A DNA stretch of 64,000 nt from Kondoa malvinella (Eukaryota > Basidiomycota > Agaricostilbomycetes > Agaricostilbales > Kondoaceae). The notes under the pieces were generated by a model that was not told the origin of the DNA, made no database searches, and was given only the letters and a program-made list of their open reading frames with translations. Shown here one piece after another: positions 32,989-45,015 of this stretch; the first letter of the stretch is position 1; each line of letters starts with the position of its first letter. Location: contig BCIM01000017.1 in NCBI GenBank assembly GCA_039545315.1, positions 62,001-126,000 of the forward strand, written 5' to 3'. Made by a program: the position numbers and the translations under genes.

Positions 32989-33158
32989 ATTAAAGCCAGT
33001 CTCGGCCACGCGTCCTTTGCATGTTCTGAGTCAAAGTATTATACATCGGAAGCCTATTACCCTTCCCTCGCGGTCATATATACAAGCCCCTGCTCCGTAG
33101 CTTCTTTTCGGTTTTCTGTCATCAAAATAGCGGAGATCTTGTGATTGCGTCTTGAGTA

Positions 33159-34977
33159 TCAGCAGAACTATCACAGGCATAAGATGGTAGGAATAGCAAG
33201 GTATGAAACCAGAATGTACCTTCCATCTATTCCCGCAGTTTACGCAAGTGACGAAAGTCTGTCAGATGACCAAGAGTTCTGAATCAGCGTCAGGCTGATA
33301 AGAGCAAACGTCCGACTGACCGTCATAGGTTCATCTGCCGAACGGGTCTGCGAACAAAATGAGCACATTCCAATCATGCCACACGACATTACTTACTTGC
33401 ATTTCTGTGAATGGGTGATCCACATATCAGCGAAAAAAGCCGAATGCTCGATCCAAACCAACTCACGGTAATAAGTACATTTCCTCTGCTTGCATCTCCC
33501 ACACTTGAACTGATCCGTCTCGCTTGCCGTTGTTCCCGCTCCTCTCGCATTAAACAAATTCTTTTCCAAAAGAGCTCGATCATGCGCTTTTTGTTCTTCC
33601 GAAGCCATGTCCTACTCTTTGTGATCAGTCCTCATCTATAAAGAAGAAGAGAGAGACAGACAGCACTGCTCATCCCGCATAATTTCTTGGGTTCCAATTC
33701 TCCGCTCACGACTGCACCTCTCAAACCAGGGTTCTTCTTGTCTTTCAGGTTTTGGTATAGAGAACGCATTTTGTTTCGATAGGCTTGAGTTATTTCTTCG
33801 CCATGGGCTTTAAAGATGATGCTTTCGATTTCGTCTGCTCTTTCGAGGATGAGGTTGGATGCTATGGAATACAAGCGTTAGCGAGTGTTCATGATCGGGT
33901 TGATTGAGGAGGAAAGAGACGCAAGCTGTGCTCCTTCGCGTACAACAGGCGTTGCATGTGAATCAGCTCAAACAGGCATAGGATATATCTGACAGCCACG
34001 CAGCTTGCCCAAAACATCCGATGCCGAGGAGGAAGAAAGACAAAAGCAAAGACTCACGAGCGACAGCATCCAGCACCAGCGCATCATACAACAATCCAAT
34101 ACACTTATCCCTAGTCGTGTCGTCTTTCATATCAAACTTTATGCCATCCGTTTTCCCTGATCTAACTTTGCCGGAATCGAGGGGTTTATCATTAGAAGAG
34201 ACTGAAGGTTTTCTTTCTGGTTTCCCAGTTGATGTTGAGCCATTTGTAGAGACTGAATTGGATAAAGAAGGTTTCGAGTCGGGTTTGGGTGAGAGGGTCG
34301 AAGTTGAGGCTGCTGGTGATGCTGCGATTGGAGCGGGTGAAGCTGCTGGTTTTGGACCTATTGAGAGGATGTTTAGTCTTTCTGAGCAAAGTAACAGCAC
34401 GAAGTGATTCTGGAGACTGAGAGTAGCCAAACAGATGCATGCGTGCGCACGAGCAGAAGGTAGCTTTAGAAGCTGAGAAAGATAGATTAAAAGAAGCACG
34501 AGGCAGACAGACGGACGCAAAAGCGAGATTGCTAAGAAGCGAAAAGGGAAGAGCGAGACCTACTAGCTGTAGCTGATTTCGCGCCCTGTGACCCGCTGCG
34601 CACGGGTCCAACATCGTTCTTCCACTATTACTCGACCCGATTCAGCGTCAAGCAACGCAAAGCAGTACCCAAAGACTGGACCTTCTTGACAATGTCCTTT
34701 GCCAATTCCGATATTTCCTTGTTGGCGTTTGTCCTAAGCTTGCCAACGGAGAGACCAATCTTTGTATCCTGTGCATGAAATACAACGACACCCAATACTT
34801 GAGCTGAGGTCGTCAAAAGTGGCCATAAAGTGGTGAAAAGCTGACCCTGATAATCTCTTCTGTAGCAGTCAACTCTTGTCTTAGCCGCAGCAAGATTCGT
34901 TTCATGTCGTCTGTTCGGTTGGCAGTAACTGCGGATGCCAGCGATTTCTTGAGTTCAATAACTTGAGCCGTCTTCAT
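33159..34977 (-). CDS. DST1: Transcription elongation factor TFIIS
   Basis: RNA polymerase II cleavage factor that rescues arrested complexes in the nucleus. Domain I (LW/TFIIS-N) begins MKTAQVIELKKSLASAVTAN, with ILLRLRQELTATEEIIR and TKIGLSVGKLRTNANKEISE, then LAKDIVKK. A Ser/Pro/Lys linker follows (KPAASPAPIAASPAAST). Domain II has DTTRDKCIGLLYDALVLDA and ASNLILERADEIESIIFKAH, then YRNKMRSLYQNLKDKKNPGL and LRGAVVSGELEPKKL. Domain III, the zinc ribbon, has FKCGRCKQRKCTYYQMQTRS, the catalytic DE (ADEPMT) and TFVTCVNCGNRWKFC at the stop. The four zinc cysteines and acidic pair are intact. About 330 residues, nine or so exons. Confidence 0.95.
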
Positions 34978-35155
34978 TGTGCAACACGTCAATACTAGGG
35001 TATCCAATGCAAGCTATGGTCAACAAGTAGAGAGACTTGCGCACCAAATTTCAGAATAGGAGATGGACTTAACTTAAGTTCTTATCTTATCTTAAGTCCC
35101 CTCCCTCTCTCAAGTGCATGCTTTGTTTCCAACCACCTCTCTCAACTCCTCCAAG

Positions 35156-37100
35156 ATGAAGCGGTCCCTCACCCGCATACCCAAGCTGCCAGCTCTGTCA
35201 GCTCAACCAGTTCGATCTTTCAACAGACCTTATGCCACTGAATCTGCTTTACCGCGGCATACGAGCAAATCGATGCTCGTAGAAGACTTGCACGGTTCTA
35301 CTCCTGCTCAAATATTGGCAGAGGGTGAAAAGCGTTCTTCTAAAAGCATGAGACAGTCAGTTCCCCCCCATCTCGCCTTTGTTGAGATATACCACGGTGC
35401 TGATTGGAGAGAATAGCTTTACTGTCAATTTCGGTCCACAACATCCAGCAGCTCACGGTGTGTTGCGTTTGATTCTGGAATTGAACGGAGAAGAAGTCTT
35501 GCGCGCCGATCCCCATGTTGGACTCTTGCACAGAGGAACGGAAAAGTTGATTGAATACAAGAACTACACTCAAGCTTTGCCTTACTTTGATCGGCTGGAT
35601 TACGTCTCTATGATGACCAACGAATTGTGTTATTCTAGAGCGGTCGAGAAGCTCCTCAGTGCGTTGCAAGGCGTGTAGCTTATTTCTATACATGAAAACT
35701 CACGGCGCACGCAACAGATATTGAAGTACCAGACCGAGCAAAATGGATCAGAACAATGTTTGGTGAAATCACTAGAATCCTCAATCACTTGATGGCCGTC
35801 TTGACTCACGCAATGGGTATGCTTGAATCACTTGGTGTTTTGGACATGAAGGGTCTGATCCTTGCTTGTGACAGACGTCGGAGCACTTACGCCCTTCTTA
35901 TGGGGTTTCGAAGAGCGCGAGAAGCTGTGAATCCCCTTTATATCTCCAGCCTTGTTTGCTTTGCTCATCTCGCTCGCGTTCAACAGCATGGAATTCTACG
36001 AACGAGTTTCCGGTGCACGTCTACACGCAGCCTACGTCCGACCAGGCGGCGTCGCTTTCGATCTACCACACGGTCTACTCGACGACATTTACAAATGGGG
36101 AACAGCCTTTTCTGCCAGAGTAGACGAATTTGAAGAAGTCTTGACTGAGAATCGAATTTGGAAAGAGAGGACTGTTGGAGTCGGTACAGTTACTGCGAAA
36201 CAGGCTTTGGACATGAGTTTCTCTGGTGTCATGCTGCGAGGGAGTGGTGTGCCTTGGGATATTCGCAAGAGTGAACCGTATGATGCTTATGATCAGGTCG
36301 AGTTTGATGTACCGGGTGAGTGATCATTGAGCTTTTGCGAGATCTCATCGCTAAGCAGAATTGCTTATTCACAGTCGGTGTTACGTAAGCTACTCGTTCA
36401 AGTTCATCTTGCTAGTCCTGACTTGTTTGTCCGATATGTAGTGGAGACTGCTACGACAGGCGAGCAATAGACCCACGTACAGGTCTTGCATGATCTTATC
36501 GTTGCCGGTTTTGCTCACAGATACAAATGCCGTATTGAAGAATTCCGCCAATCGCTCCGCATCATCTCTCAATGCCTAGACAAGATGCCCGAAGGTCAAA
36601 TCAAAGTAGACGACCACAAGATTGTACCACCTCCTCGTGCATCAATGAAGGAATCAATGGAAGCCCTCATCCATCACTTCAAGCTTTACTCTGAGGGATA
36701 CAACGTTCCTCCTGGTGAGACTTACAGCGCAATCGAGGCGCCAAAGGGAGAGATGGGTGTATACCTCGTTTCGTGCGTCCAGTCTGCGTCTTATATCAGT
36801 ATCTTGCTGACAAATGAGCGGCGACAACGCACAGTGATGGAAGTCAAAGACCGTACAGATGCAAAATTCGTGCTCCTGGTTTCGCCCATTTGGCCGGATG
36901 CGACATGATGGCTAGACATCACTTCTTGCCTGACGTTGTTGCTATGTAAGTCTCCAGCCTCTTCAGTAGCAACTTCGGTTCGCTCATGTCTATGCTTGCG
37001 ACTGCTCAGTATCGGAACTATGGTATTTTCCGTCAGACTATATCATGAGATCGTGCTGATCGATTCACAGGACTTGGTGTTCGGAGAGGTTGACCGATAG
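35156..37100 (+). CDS. NDUFS2: Complex I 49 kDa subunit (NDUFS2 / Nuo49)
   Basis: Core subunit of mitochondrial NADH:ubiquinone oxidoreductase, contributing to the quinone site. A targeting presequence ([20 protein letters not shown]) precedes [39 protein letters not shown] and [20 protein letters not shown]. Next come [20 protein letters not shown] and [20 protein letters not shown]. Then [20 protein letters not shown], and in the later exons [20 protein letters not shown]. Near the end are [30 protein letters not shown], and [13 protein letters not shown] at the stop. The segment between the HAM and VGALTP exons must be spliced as a GTATGC...CAG intron. All family signatures present, so this organism has a canonical complex I, unlike Saccharomyces. 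Confidence 0.95.
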
Positions 37101-37278
37101 GTTGGTACTCACTGTAAAGCATAGCTGTGTGTATAGTGCAATCATATGACAGGAGTGCATTGGGCTCTCTTGCTGCTGCATTATCGTCTGCATTCAGGTC
37201 ACACGCCAACCTGCTGACAATTCTAATGCAAACGAAGGCCTTAGTTGTTCAACAACAACTGCATACTGCATTGACAAT

Positions 37279-40200
37279 TCATGATTGGTTCTTCTTCAAC
37301 CAATCAGCGACATCGTCTGCATCCCTCTCGAGCCAGCCAGCTTTGGTCTTGACCGAGTCAATGCCTTGCGACAGCGCTTGAGCATAGTTGCCGGTGCTAA
37401 GGACGGGTCAGCGCTCGTTCAGAAAAGGGGAGCAGAGAGCTCACTCCTTGTCAGAGAAGAATTTCTCAACCTCAGCTGCATCTTGCTTGCTGGTGAATTG
37501 ATCAAAGGAGTATTGCACCACTCGTGAGACTATGTAATACCATCAGCATGATTCAGGCTCGTATCTGCTCGCACGCACAACTAAAGTTGCCCTTGAAGCG
37601 AGTCTCCAAAGCAGGGTAATTGGCTTTGAAGTATTCCCAGGTTGCGCGACGGGCTGGGGCGTAGGAAGAAGCGCCAACAAAGAAGGACATGACATCTTGA
37701 GTCTTGACTTCATCACTGAGAATCATGTCGAGAGTTCGCTTGCGAAGCTCTTCTGTCGGTGCATTGGTCAGAGCACGGATGGAAGCCGTCTTGTGCTGAG
37801 GTGTAGGTGGCTTTCTGTAGACGCTGAGAACCTTCTGGTACTCCTTATCCCCGCCATTGCGGACGGCAGCCGAGAAGACAGCTGTTCTCAGGTCGCCGGG
37901 AATGACGGACTCGTCATTCTGGTCGATGTAGAGACCAAAGCGACGCTGAGCCTCTTTCAAAATGCTGTAATCGCATACGAAATCAGCGACGGATATCACA
38001 ATGACCTCGCGCAGCTTACGCAGGGTCTTTAGCAGCCAGAGCAGCACCGATAGCGGTCGCACGCAGCTCGCGCACTTCTGCACTATCATCTTTCGATGCT
38101 TCAAAGCCGAGCTTCTGTGCAAGGGGACCAAAGAGCTTGCCCTTCAAGGCGTCCAGCCTGTCCAAGTGTCAGTATCTGCTATTGCGCTATGTGTTCAAGC
38201 CTACCCATCTCGCACATCCTGAGGCTGTTCCCACCAAGCAGAAGACAAATCACTCAAAGATCCATTGATTTCAGTCCAGACGAGGTTCTCTTTCTCGTTC
38301 GACATCTGGCTGATTAAGGTAAGAGCGCCGCTAGTCTTGCCGTAGCCAGCTTTAGCAAGAACTGTCGAATCTTGCACCAGACCCATTCTATGACAGATAC
38401 CCTGAGCCCTGATCGACATGCGAGGGATAGTCTCTCACCTGTCATTGAGAGTCAAGGCACTGTCTGCCTTTGCAGCTTCAGCTCCAAGCTTTGCAAGTCT
38501 TTCAGGGCTGTAGTTGACGCGGTCTAAAACCGCTCAGCAGACATCTCGGATATAGAGCGATAACTTACAGACACCGGCAGTTTCAGCATTGACCTTGAAA
38601 GTGACATTCTTGACATTTTTGATGGGGATAGTCATCTCGCGATCGGTGAGGAAGACTTCATGATCGATACTAGATTTGCCAGACTCGTCGACAGTCTTGA
38701 GCTCAAGAGGGATCCACCACAAAGTCTCATCCTCTTCTGGCTTGACGTCGGCAGTGCCTAGTGCCGTCGATTAGCCTCGCAGGAGGATATGGCAATAGGG
38801 ACCTACTCAGGAAACGGTTCTGCTTGACCTTGATGCCTTCTGCGGTCTCTTCAACAGTAACAACCGGGAAGCCGACCTGTCACGACCCACTCAGCAAGTT
38901 GCGTGCCGAGATACTGGCCCTCCCGACCTTTAAAGTCCAATTGGCCATGAACTTGGCAACATCAATGCCGGAAGCTTCAGAAATACCAGCCCAAAGATCA
39001 GCAGTGCGACTGTTGCCGTATAGGTGCTTCTTGAGGTAGATAGATCTGTGGTTTACCGAAGAGCCTGAGCCAGGTATCTAGCAAAGGATCAAGCAGAACC
39101 CACACTCCTTTCAAAAACGTCTTTTCGCCGATAGAATTTGCCAACATCTTTAGAACAGAAGCTCCCTCTGTTACGTGGGGGAAATTTAGTGGGTGGCCGC
39201 ACAAAGCGCATGTCTCTCTGACGTACTGCTATAGCTGTATACGGAACACCTACATTAGTCGGAGCGGATAAGCTTGAGGAAACCGCATACCTGACTGCAT
39301 CAAAGATCTGGTTAATCATCTTCTCCTCTATGATCAACCATTATCAGCACCATCCTACACCAAGTGACCAATCATCTCACCAGGACAAGGCATCTCAATA
39401 GGATGACTGCTCCTCAACGAGTCCAATTGCAAGGCGCGCTTCAAATGCATGTTGATGAATTCAGAGTGAATCTTCCATTCTGGGTGTAGTTCCTGAATGA
39501 TGATGACTTCTCCCATCAGGGTAGCGAAAGCTTCGTTCAGCCAGAGGTTATCCCACCTATTCCTGCAATCAGAACATGGAAAAAAGGCAAAACTGGCTTT
39601 GAGATTTACCAAGCCATTGTTACGATGTTGCCAAACCACTAGAATCGATCCCTTCAGCATTTCACACTAAGACGAGGCAGGAAGCAACGCACCTGATGAG
39701 CAACTTCATGCGATTGGACACCAGTAGTCAATTTCTGCGCTGCGATACCACTATTGACCGGATCATAAAGGTAGACGCTCGTCCTTCCCGTGATCAGACC
39801 CCAATTCTCCATAGCACCAGCCTATTTCAACTTATCAGCACCACAGTGAGGAGAACAAGGGGAATTGTAAAGTACATCAAAATCCGTAGCTACCAAAGTA
39901 TCAACTTTTGGCAACGGGTAAGCAATATCGAAAATCTTTTCGTAAATCGGCATAATGGCAGCTTTGACATCCAACGCCAATTGACCTTGTTTGATGTTTT
40001 CTGGCGTGGCGTAAATTCGAAGTGGGATAGTTTTGCCCGTCAAAGGTGAGACGTAAGATGATTCAAGGTGTTTGAAATTGCCGTTGGCCCAAGCCATCAG
40101 ATAAGTAGAGACTTTTGGGGTGGTAGCGTAGGTTGTTGTGAGCCATTCAGAAGAGGAGGAAGCGGAGGTAGGTTTGGTGAATGGTTTAGGGAGGTTACCG

Positions 40201-40940
40201 TCTGATGGGGAAGTATCGATGGCGTTCATGTTGGCTAGAGCGACAGTGTTGGAGCGATAGATGTGAGTGAACGCTAGAGTAGCTTTGATAGCTGGTTCAT
40301 CCCAGCAAGGGAAAGCTTGTCTGGCTGAGGTAGGTTCGAACTGAGTCAAAGCGTAATGGTCCTTCTCTTCTGGCTTTTCTGGATCAGGTGTGTAGGTGGA
40401 TTTGTAGTAGCCCATCACTATTGGCCCATAAGCATAATCCGATTGACCTATTTATACTCACTTGATCCATCAATAGAACCAGAGAAAGTCAAAGCCAAGC
40501 GAGCATTCGATTGAGCATTGAGCTGTTGAGGGAAAGAGACTGTAGCTCTTTGTAGCTTGTCATCGACTTTAATGTCATCCGCTTGAAGCTGCGAGTCCGT
40601 CTTGAGGGAAGAGGAGGTGATTAAAGCAGAATGGACTGTGAGAGGCTTGTTGGCGTGAAAGGAGATTGTAGAGGTGCTCTCGTTGATAGCCAGGCTGTTT
40701 CCGACATCAGCATCCCAGACCTCGAGATGCGTTCTATCGCTCACTCGATTTCCACTTTGCCTTCAAAGGTCAAAGTCTTGAGATCGGTCTTGATAGTGAG
40801 GTCGTAGTGCGAAGGTCTATCAACCAGAGTATCAGTGGGCTCTCAGCCATGCAAGCTCTGTGTGTGTGAGAGACGTACGTGGCTTCTTTGGACAACCTGA
40901 ATACCGACGAAGCATCTTGAACGGGATTGGTTGAAGTCAT
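37279..40940 (-). CDS. M1-family zinc aminopeptidase (Ape2/Aap1 type)
   Basis: Removes N-terminal residues from peptides. Start MTSTNPVQDASSVFRLSKEA, then PSHYDLTIKTDLKTLTFEGK. The N-terminal domain includes TQFEPTSARQAFPCWDEPAI. The catalytic domain has GAMENWGLITGRTSVYL, then the zinc motif QSHEVAHQ (HExxH), completed after an intron by WFGNIVT, and WDNLWLNEAFATLMGE, holding the third zinc ligand Glu. The C-terminal helical domain has LRTAVFSAAVRNGGDKEYQK, VYRKPPTPQHKTASIRALTN and AGWLERDADDVADWLKKNQS at the stop. About 880-900 residues, numerous introns. This is the puromycin-sensitive/alanine aminopeptidase clade; no membrane anchor or clear presequence after the chosen ATG. An upstream in-frame extension lacks an ATG. 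Confidence 0.93.
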
Positions 40941-41515
40941 TGCGAAAGCCCTTTGTTGTCTAGAGCAAAAGGGAGAATGCAAGCCTTGACCTAAAGATGT
41001 GCTGCACTGTCGAGCAAAGAGGCGATTGGTCTAGAAATTGGCGCACAGGCGTCAGTCAGGAAGTATCTAGGGTCTCTGGCAAGATTGGGGAGACTCACTG
41101 TTATTTGTAGAGTGACTTTTATAAGCAAGCCAGATCTTTGCATTCACAACTTGAACTCGTTGTTGCGCTTAAACAGCTGTACAGTCACTTGGAAGGGGAA
41201 ATTGAATTGGGATGTGCTATCTTTTGGCTCGCTCAGACTTGTCTGCTAGCCTGCTGCTATACTCTGGCTATATATCTATTACCTGCTTCGCTCCTCACAC
41301 GTCAGTGCACGGTTGACCGCGTGATGCACTTCAAGCCTTAAACTTAAGCTTTAAGTCCATAAGTCACTTTGACGCGTCCTGCAACAAATGTTGTCCTGCT
41401 CTGTTCCAAACCGCGTCTCATCTTTCCCTAACTCTTCTCTTTCTAGCTACGTAAGTAGTCCAAACTAGAACGGCCAGCAGTGCAAAGGGACTTATCGCGT
41501 CTGAGGGGCAGTATC
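40941..41515. promoter_or_regulatory. Divergent promoter region, aminopeptidase / CHZ1
   Basis: About 575 bp between divergent starts. On the minus strand there is a TATAAAAG word at 41116-41123 and a possible 5' UTR intron (GTGAGT at 41098 to TCTAG at 41031, with a ctgactgac branch-like site); both can only be used if the first exon is very short. Near 41340 are repeated cttaa/cttaag words. No gene evident. Confidence 0.35.
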
Positions 41516-42167
41516 ATGTCTGCCGCATCACCAGAGAAGAGACCCGCTGAAGAGGTAGCCGACGCACCTGATGCTAAAAAGTGAGCTGCCTCTCCCTCCA
41601 ATATCATCTGTTCACTTGTGACTGAACTCGCATCAACAGGGCAAAAGCAGACGAACCAGCAGGCGAAGTCGAGTAAGCTTGCAATTTCGGACGCGTCAAA
41701 CCTTTTGGGATCTGACGGCTGTCTTGAAGCCAATCGTTCGATGAAGAAAACATTGACAAAGAAGAATTGTCTGAGCTAAAAGAGGAAAACATTATTGTTG
41801 GCCGCAGAACTCGTTCGTCTTTGATGCCTTTTGTATTGTGCGTATATCGTACTCAAGAAGTTGTATTGGTGAACAGGAGGCAAGAAGATTGATTGGGCCA
41901 AAGCAAAGTACGCGTTCTAAACCTGCCTTTGCCGCAACAACTGACTTTACTTTACAGCGCCGAGTACGAAGGTCCTGAAGGAGAGGAGGAAGATGACGCA
42001 GCGGCCGCACCACCAGCTGAAGGCGAAGAAGAAGCAGAGAGCAGCTCATCCGACGAGGAAGAAGGTTTGTCGCGTCCTCTTAACTCTGCATTATGGATGT
42101 GCTAATTCAGCATATCGCTTTTACAGAGGCTGAAGCAGCTACCGAGGACAAGACTGAGGAAAAGTAA
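41516..42167 (+). CDS. CHZ1: CHZ1-like histone H2A.Z chaperone
   Basis: Small acidic nuclear chaperone that delivers H2A.Z-H2B dimers for SWR1 exchange. Six short exons. The first gives MSAASPEKRPAEEVADAPDA; the third gives SFDEENIDKEELSELKEENI. The CHZ motif follows, IIVGRRTRGGKKIDWAKA, split by an intron within RTRGG. The tail is strongly acidic (EGPEGEEEDDAAAAPPAEGE, EAESSSSDEEE) and ends TEDKTEEK. The NIIxGRRTRGxxID motif is diagnostic. About 120 residues, similar to fungal Chz1. Confidence 0.88.
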
Positions 42168-42270
42168 ATTATTTGCTTCTCGGTAGAATGCAGTATCGCG
42201 TATGAGAATTGTTTGCTGTTTCGTTCTTTGTCGTGGGAAGATGTTGTTGCTGCTGTTTTGAGTTCAAATA

Positions 42271-42552
42271 CTATGCCTTTCCAATTATGCTCAGTGGCCG
42301 TTTGATCATTCCGTCTTGAGCTCTTTCTGCCCTCGCATGAGAAATGTCGATCGTCTCACGGTTCCGTCAAAGTCTTGTACCCAAACGAAAGCCTTGCTTA
42401 TACCCTGGATGAGCAGCTCTGTATGATATCGTACTTTCTGTCTGATTCTCCTTCGCGCTCGATACACCGCTTGTCATGGGTTTGCAAAATGCTGTAGTGA
42501 ACAGGCAGCGCTCGCTCGAGCTTAGTTCGGGTGCATCAGGTCGGTTGCTCAT
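42271..42552 (-). CDS. Possible 75-residue protein (candidate)
   Basis: Within the roughly 600 bp between CHZ1 and the asparaginase gene. An ATG opens MSNRPDAPELSSSERCLFTT, with ISYRAAHPGYKQGFRL further on. A 51-nt intron (GTACAA to GGGCAG) then joins in frame to ERAQDGMIKRPLSIIGKA and a stop. No family recognised; length, phase and composition are plausible but expression is unproven. The rest of the gap holds nothing supportable. Confidence 0.35.
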
Positions 42553-42773
42553 TCACTTTCGCTTATCTACGTCTGTGCTTGCTTTGTTGTCGAGGCTGCG
42601 TCTTCTTGTTATCTGCGCTGTGAAGCCTCCGGTTAGGAAGTCGAGGTGCATTGCTTGAACGGCAATCTTATCTGCTCATATGCACTTTTATTCATCCACT
42701 GGCCTGTGCTGTTGGTCTTCATCCTCGTTTTCAACTCGCTCCGATGCCCTAGCGATTCTACCTTAAAGCCATA

Positions 42774-44990
42774 ATGCTGACCCATCCTGCACGTACAGCG
42801 ATTGAACAGCGAGTACTCGTCATCTACTGTGGTGGTACCATTGGCATGCTCTCCTCACCTCAAGGCTATGTCCCAACTCGTGGTTTCCTCTACGACAACC
42901 TTCGAACCCAATCACGCTTCAACGACCCAGAAGGCATTCATCTACCAAATCACAGTCGTTCAATCGAAGATTATCAAAGTTGGGCTGCTTCACCAGCAGC
43001 AGCAGACGTTTCATCAGGTCAAGCTACTCCTTTAAAAGGACAAACGAAACAAGTACCGACTCAGGCGGATCTGAGCGCTAGATTAAACGCTCAAGCCCCG
43101 ACTTTATCTGTTCATACAAATAAGGGCGTCAAAGACTTACCCTGCTTGGTCACTCCCAAGAACTTCAGTGGGCAGAGGTTGAAATATGTGATTTACGAGT
43201 ATGAAAAGTTGATTGATTCGAGTGAAGTTGGGTTGGAAGATTTCGTTAGGATTGCTGAAGGTCAGTTTCAATGCGTGTCGAAGCGATACTAGGCTGATAG
43301 GATATAGACGTCGAGCGGAATTATCAGCACTTTGACGCTTTCCTCATCCTGCATGGAACCGACACGCTTAGCTATACTGCCAGCTCGCTATCCTTTCTAC
43401 TTGAGAACTTGGGCAAGACGGTTATTATCAGTGGCGCCCAGATACCTGTATCAGAAGTCCGAAATGACGGCTTGGACAATCTTCTCGGTGCCCTCACAAT
43501 AGCTCGAAGCTACACAATACCAGAAGTCAGCGTCTTCTTCAACAACCAGCTCTTTCGCGGTAACAGAACAATGAAAGCTTCTTCTTTCGATTTTGATGCC
43601 TTCGCTTCGCCCAATTTTCAACCATTATGTACTGTCGGTGTCGACATTGGCGTTCATTGGGAAAGAGTACTTCGACCTACAGCTTTACAGTCAATGCAAG
43701 TGCATAAGCAGCTTTGTCCAAACGTCGCACGCTTTGCCCTTTATCCTGGTGTACAAACTTCTACTTTGAAAGCTGTATTAGCTGCGTGAGTATATCTTCT
43801 CTGCTTGCAATGACGGCTTACATTCTATAGACCAACTCAAGCACTTGTCCTAGAGACGTATGGCGCTGGCAATTCGCCGCAGCGGAAAGATTTCCTGGAT
43901 GCGCTGAAAGAAGCGACTGGGCGAGGAGTTGTGAGTGGATCCAAAATTTCTACGGTCGCCTCAACTCACGAGCGTTTTAGGTTATAGTCAACATTACTCA
44001 GTAGGTGTTTTGCTATCTTGAGAGGCTTGCTTTCAAACTGGTTTGACAGATGCTCAAGGGGAAGCGTTGTTGATTTGTATTCGGGTGGAAGAGCTCTTCT
44101 ACAAGCTGGCCTGATCAGTGGTCATGACATGTAAGTCCGCGCCACGGCTGCCTACTGATCTGACCCCTCATCTCTAGGACAGTAGAGGTAAGCTCGGCGG
44201 CGGATTATTAGGACGCGACTAAACACACACCCAGTGCGCCCTCGCTAAGCTTCAATACCTGCTAGGAAGATCGGACTTGTCCACAGAAGAGATTCGACAT
44301 CTTATTGGCAGACCTTTGCGTGGCGAACTCACTCCGCCTGCTACAACAAAGCAATATTCTCCTGCGATGCCTCTCGATCGACTACCTCTCCTGCTGTCAC
44401 AGCTGATGTCGGCAAGTACATCCAGTTCTACCACGCAACCGTCTTCTTCAGAGCATTCGCGGTCTAGGCAGCCTTCATCGGAAGAAGCTAGTGCAGCGTC
44501 AGAGACCCTCGTACCCTACTTGCTCGCGCAAGCTGCAACAAAAGATGATGAGTCGCTAGAAACAATGCTTGTCATGCTCGTTGGGTCGGAGCCAAACGAA
44601 GGCACCAACGAGTCGGTCGCGGGCAACTTTCTCAATCAATCCGCATCAACTGGCTGTCCAATCAGTCCCCTCCATCTAGCTGCAAGCAGCGGCAGTGTCA
44701 GGAATACTACCCTCTTGCTAAAGTATGGGGCTTCTGTTCATGTTAGAGACAGCGAAGGTCATACAGCTCTCTTTTGTGCAGCAGTAAGTCAAGCGTCTTC
44801 AGTAAATCGTAACGGCTTACCTGTGGGACAGAAACACGGCCACACATCGGTTGTGAAAGTACTACGCACCGCAGGTGCTCATCTAGGTGATGGAGAAGTA
44901 GATTCGGGTGATGTTGATGATGAGGTCAGCAGGGCACATAAGGCAAACGATATGGCCAAGTTGGAAGCTTGGGATCATGCGAAGCAGTAA
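42774..44990 (+). CDS. Asparaginase with C-terminal ankyrin repeats (ASPG type)
   Basis: Type I L-asparaginase domain hydrolysing asparagine to aspartate and ammonia. The N-terminal catalytic loop is VLVIYCGGTIGML (first catalytic Thr). The second catalytic motif is LILHGTDTLSYTASSLSF, followed by VIISGAQIPVSEVRNDGLDN and VSVFFNNQLFRGNRTMKASS, then VLETYGAGNSP in a later exon. A Ser-rich linker precedes ankyrin repeats: SPLHLAASSGSVRNTTLLLK, HVRDSEGHTALFCAAVSQA and HTSVVKVLRTAGAHL. Asparaginase-ankyrin fusions are typical of animal ASPG (60 kDa lysophospholipase) and of many fungi. About 640 residues in seven or so exons. Likely cytosolic, no signal peptide. Confidence 0.9.
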
Positions 44991-45015
44991 TTCTACGTGC
45001 AGACTCATGACACAT

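Noticed and set aside
35820..35877. LGVLDMKGL reading within the NDUFS2 frame
   Set aside because: It lies inside a GTATGC...CAG intron; the conserved [11 protein letters not shown] protein requires its removal.
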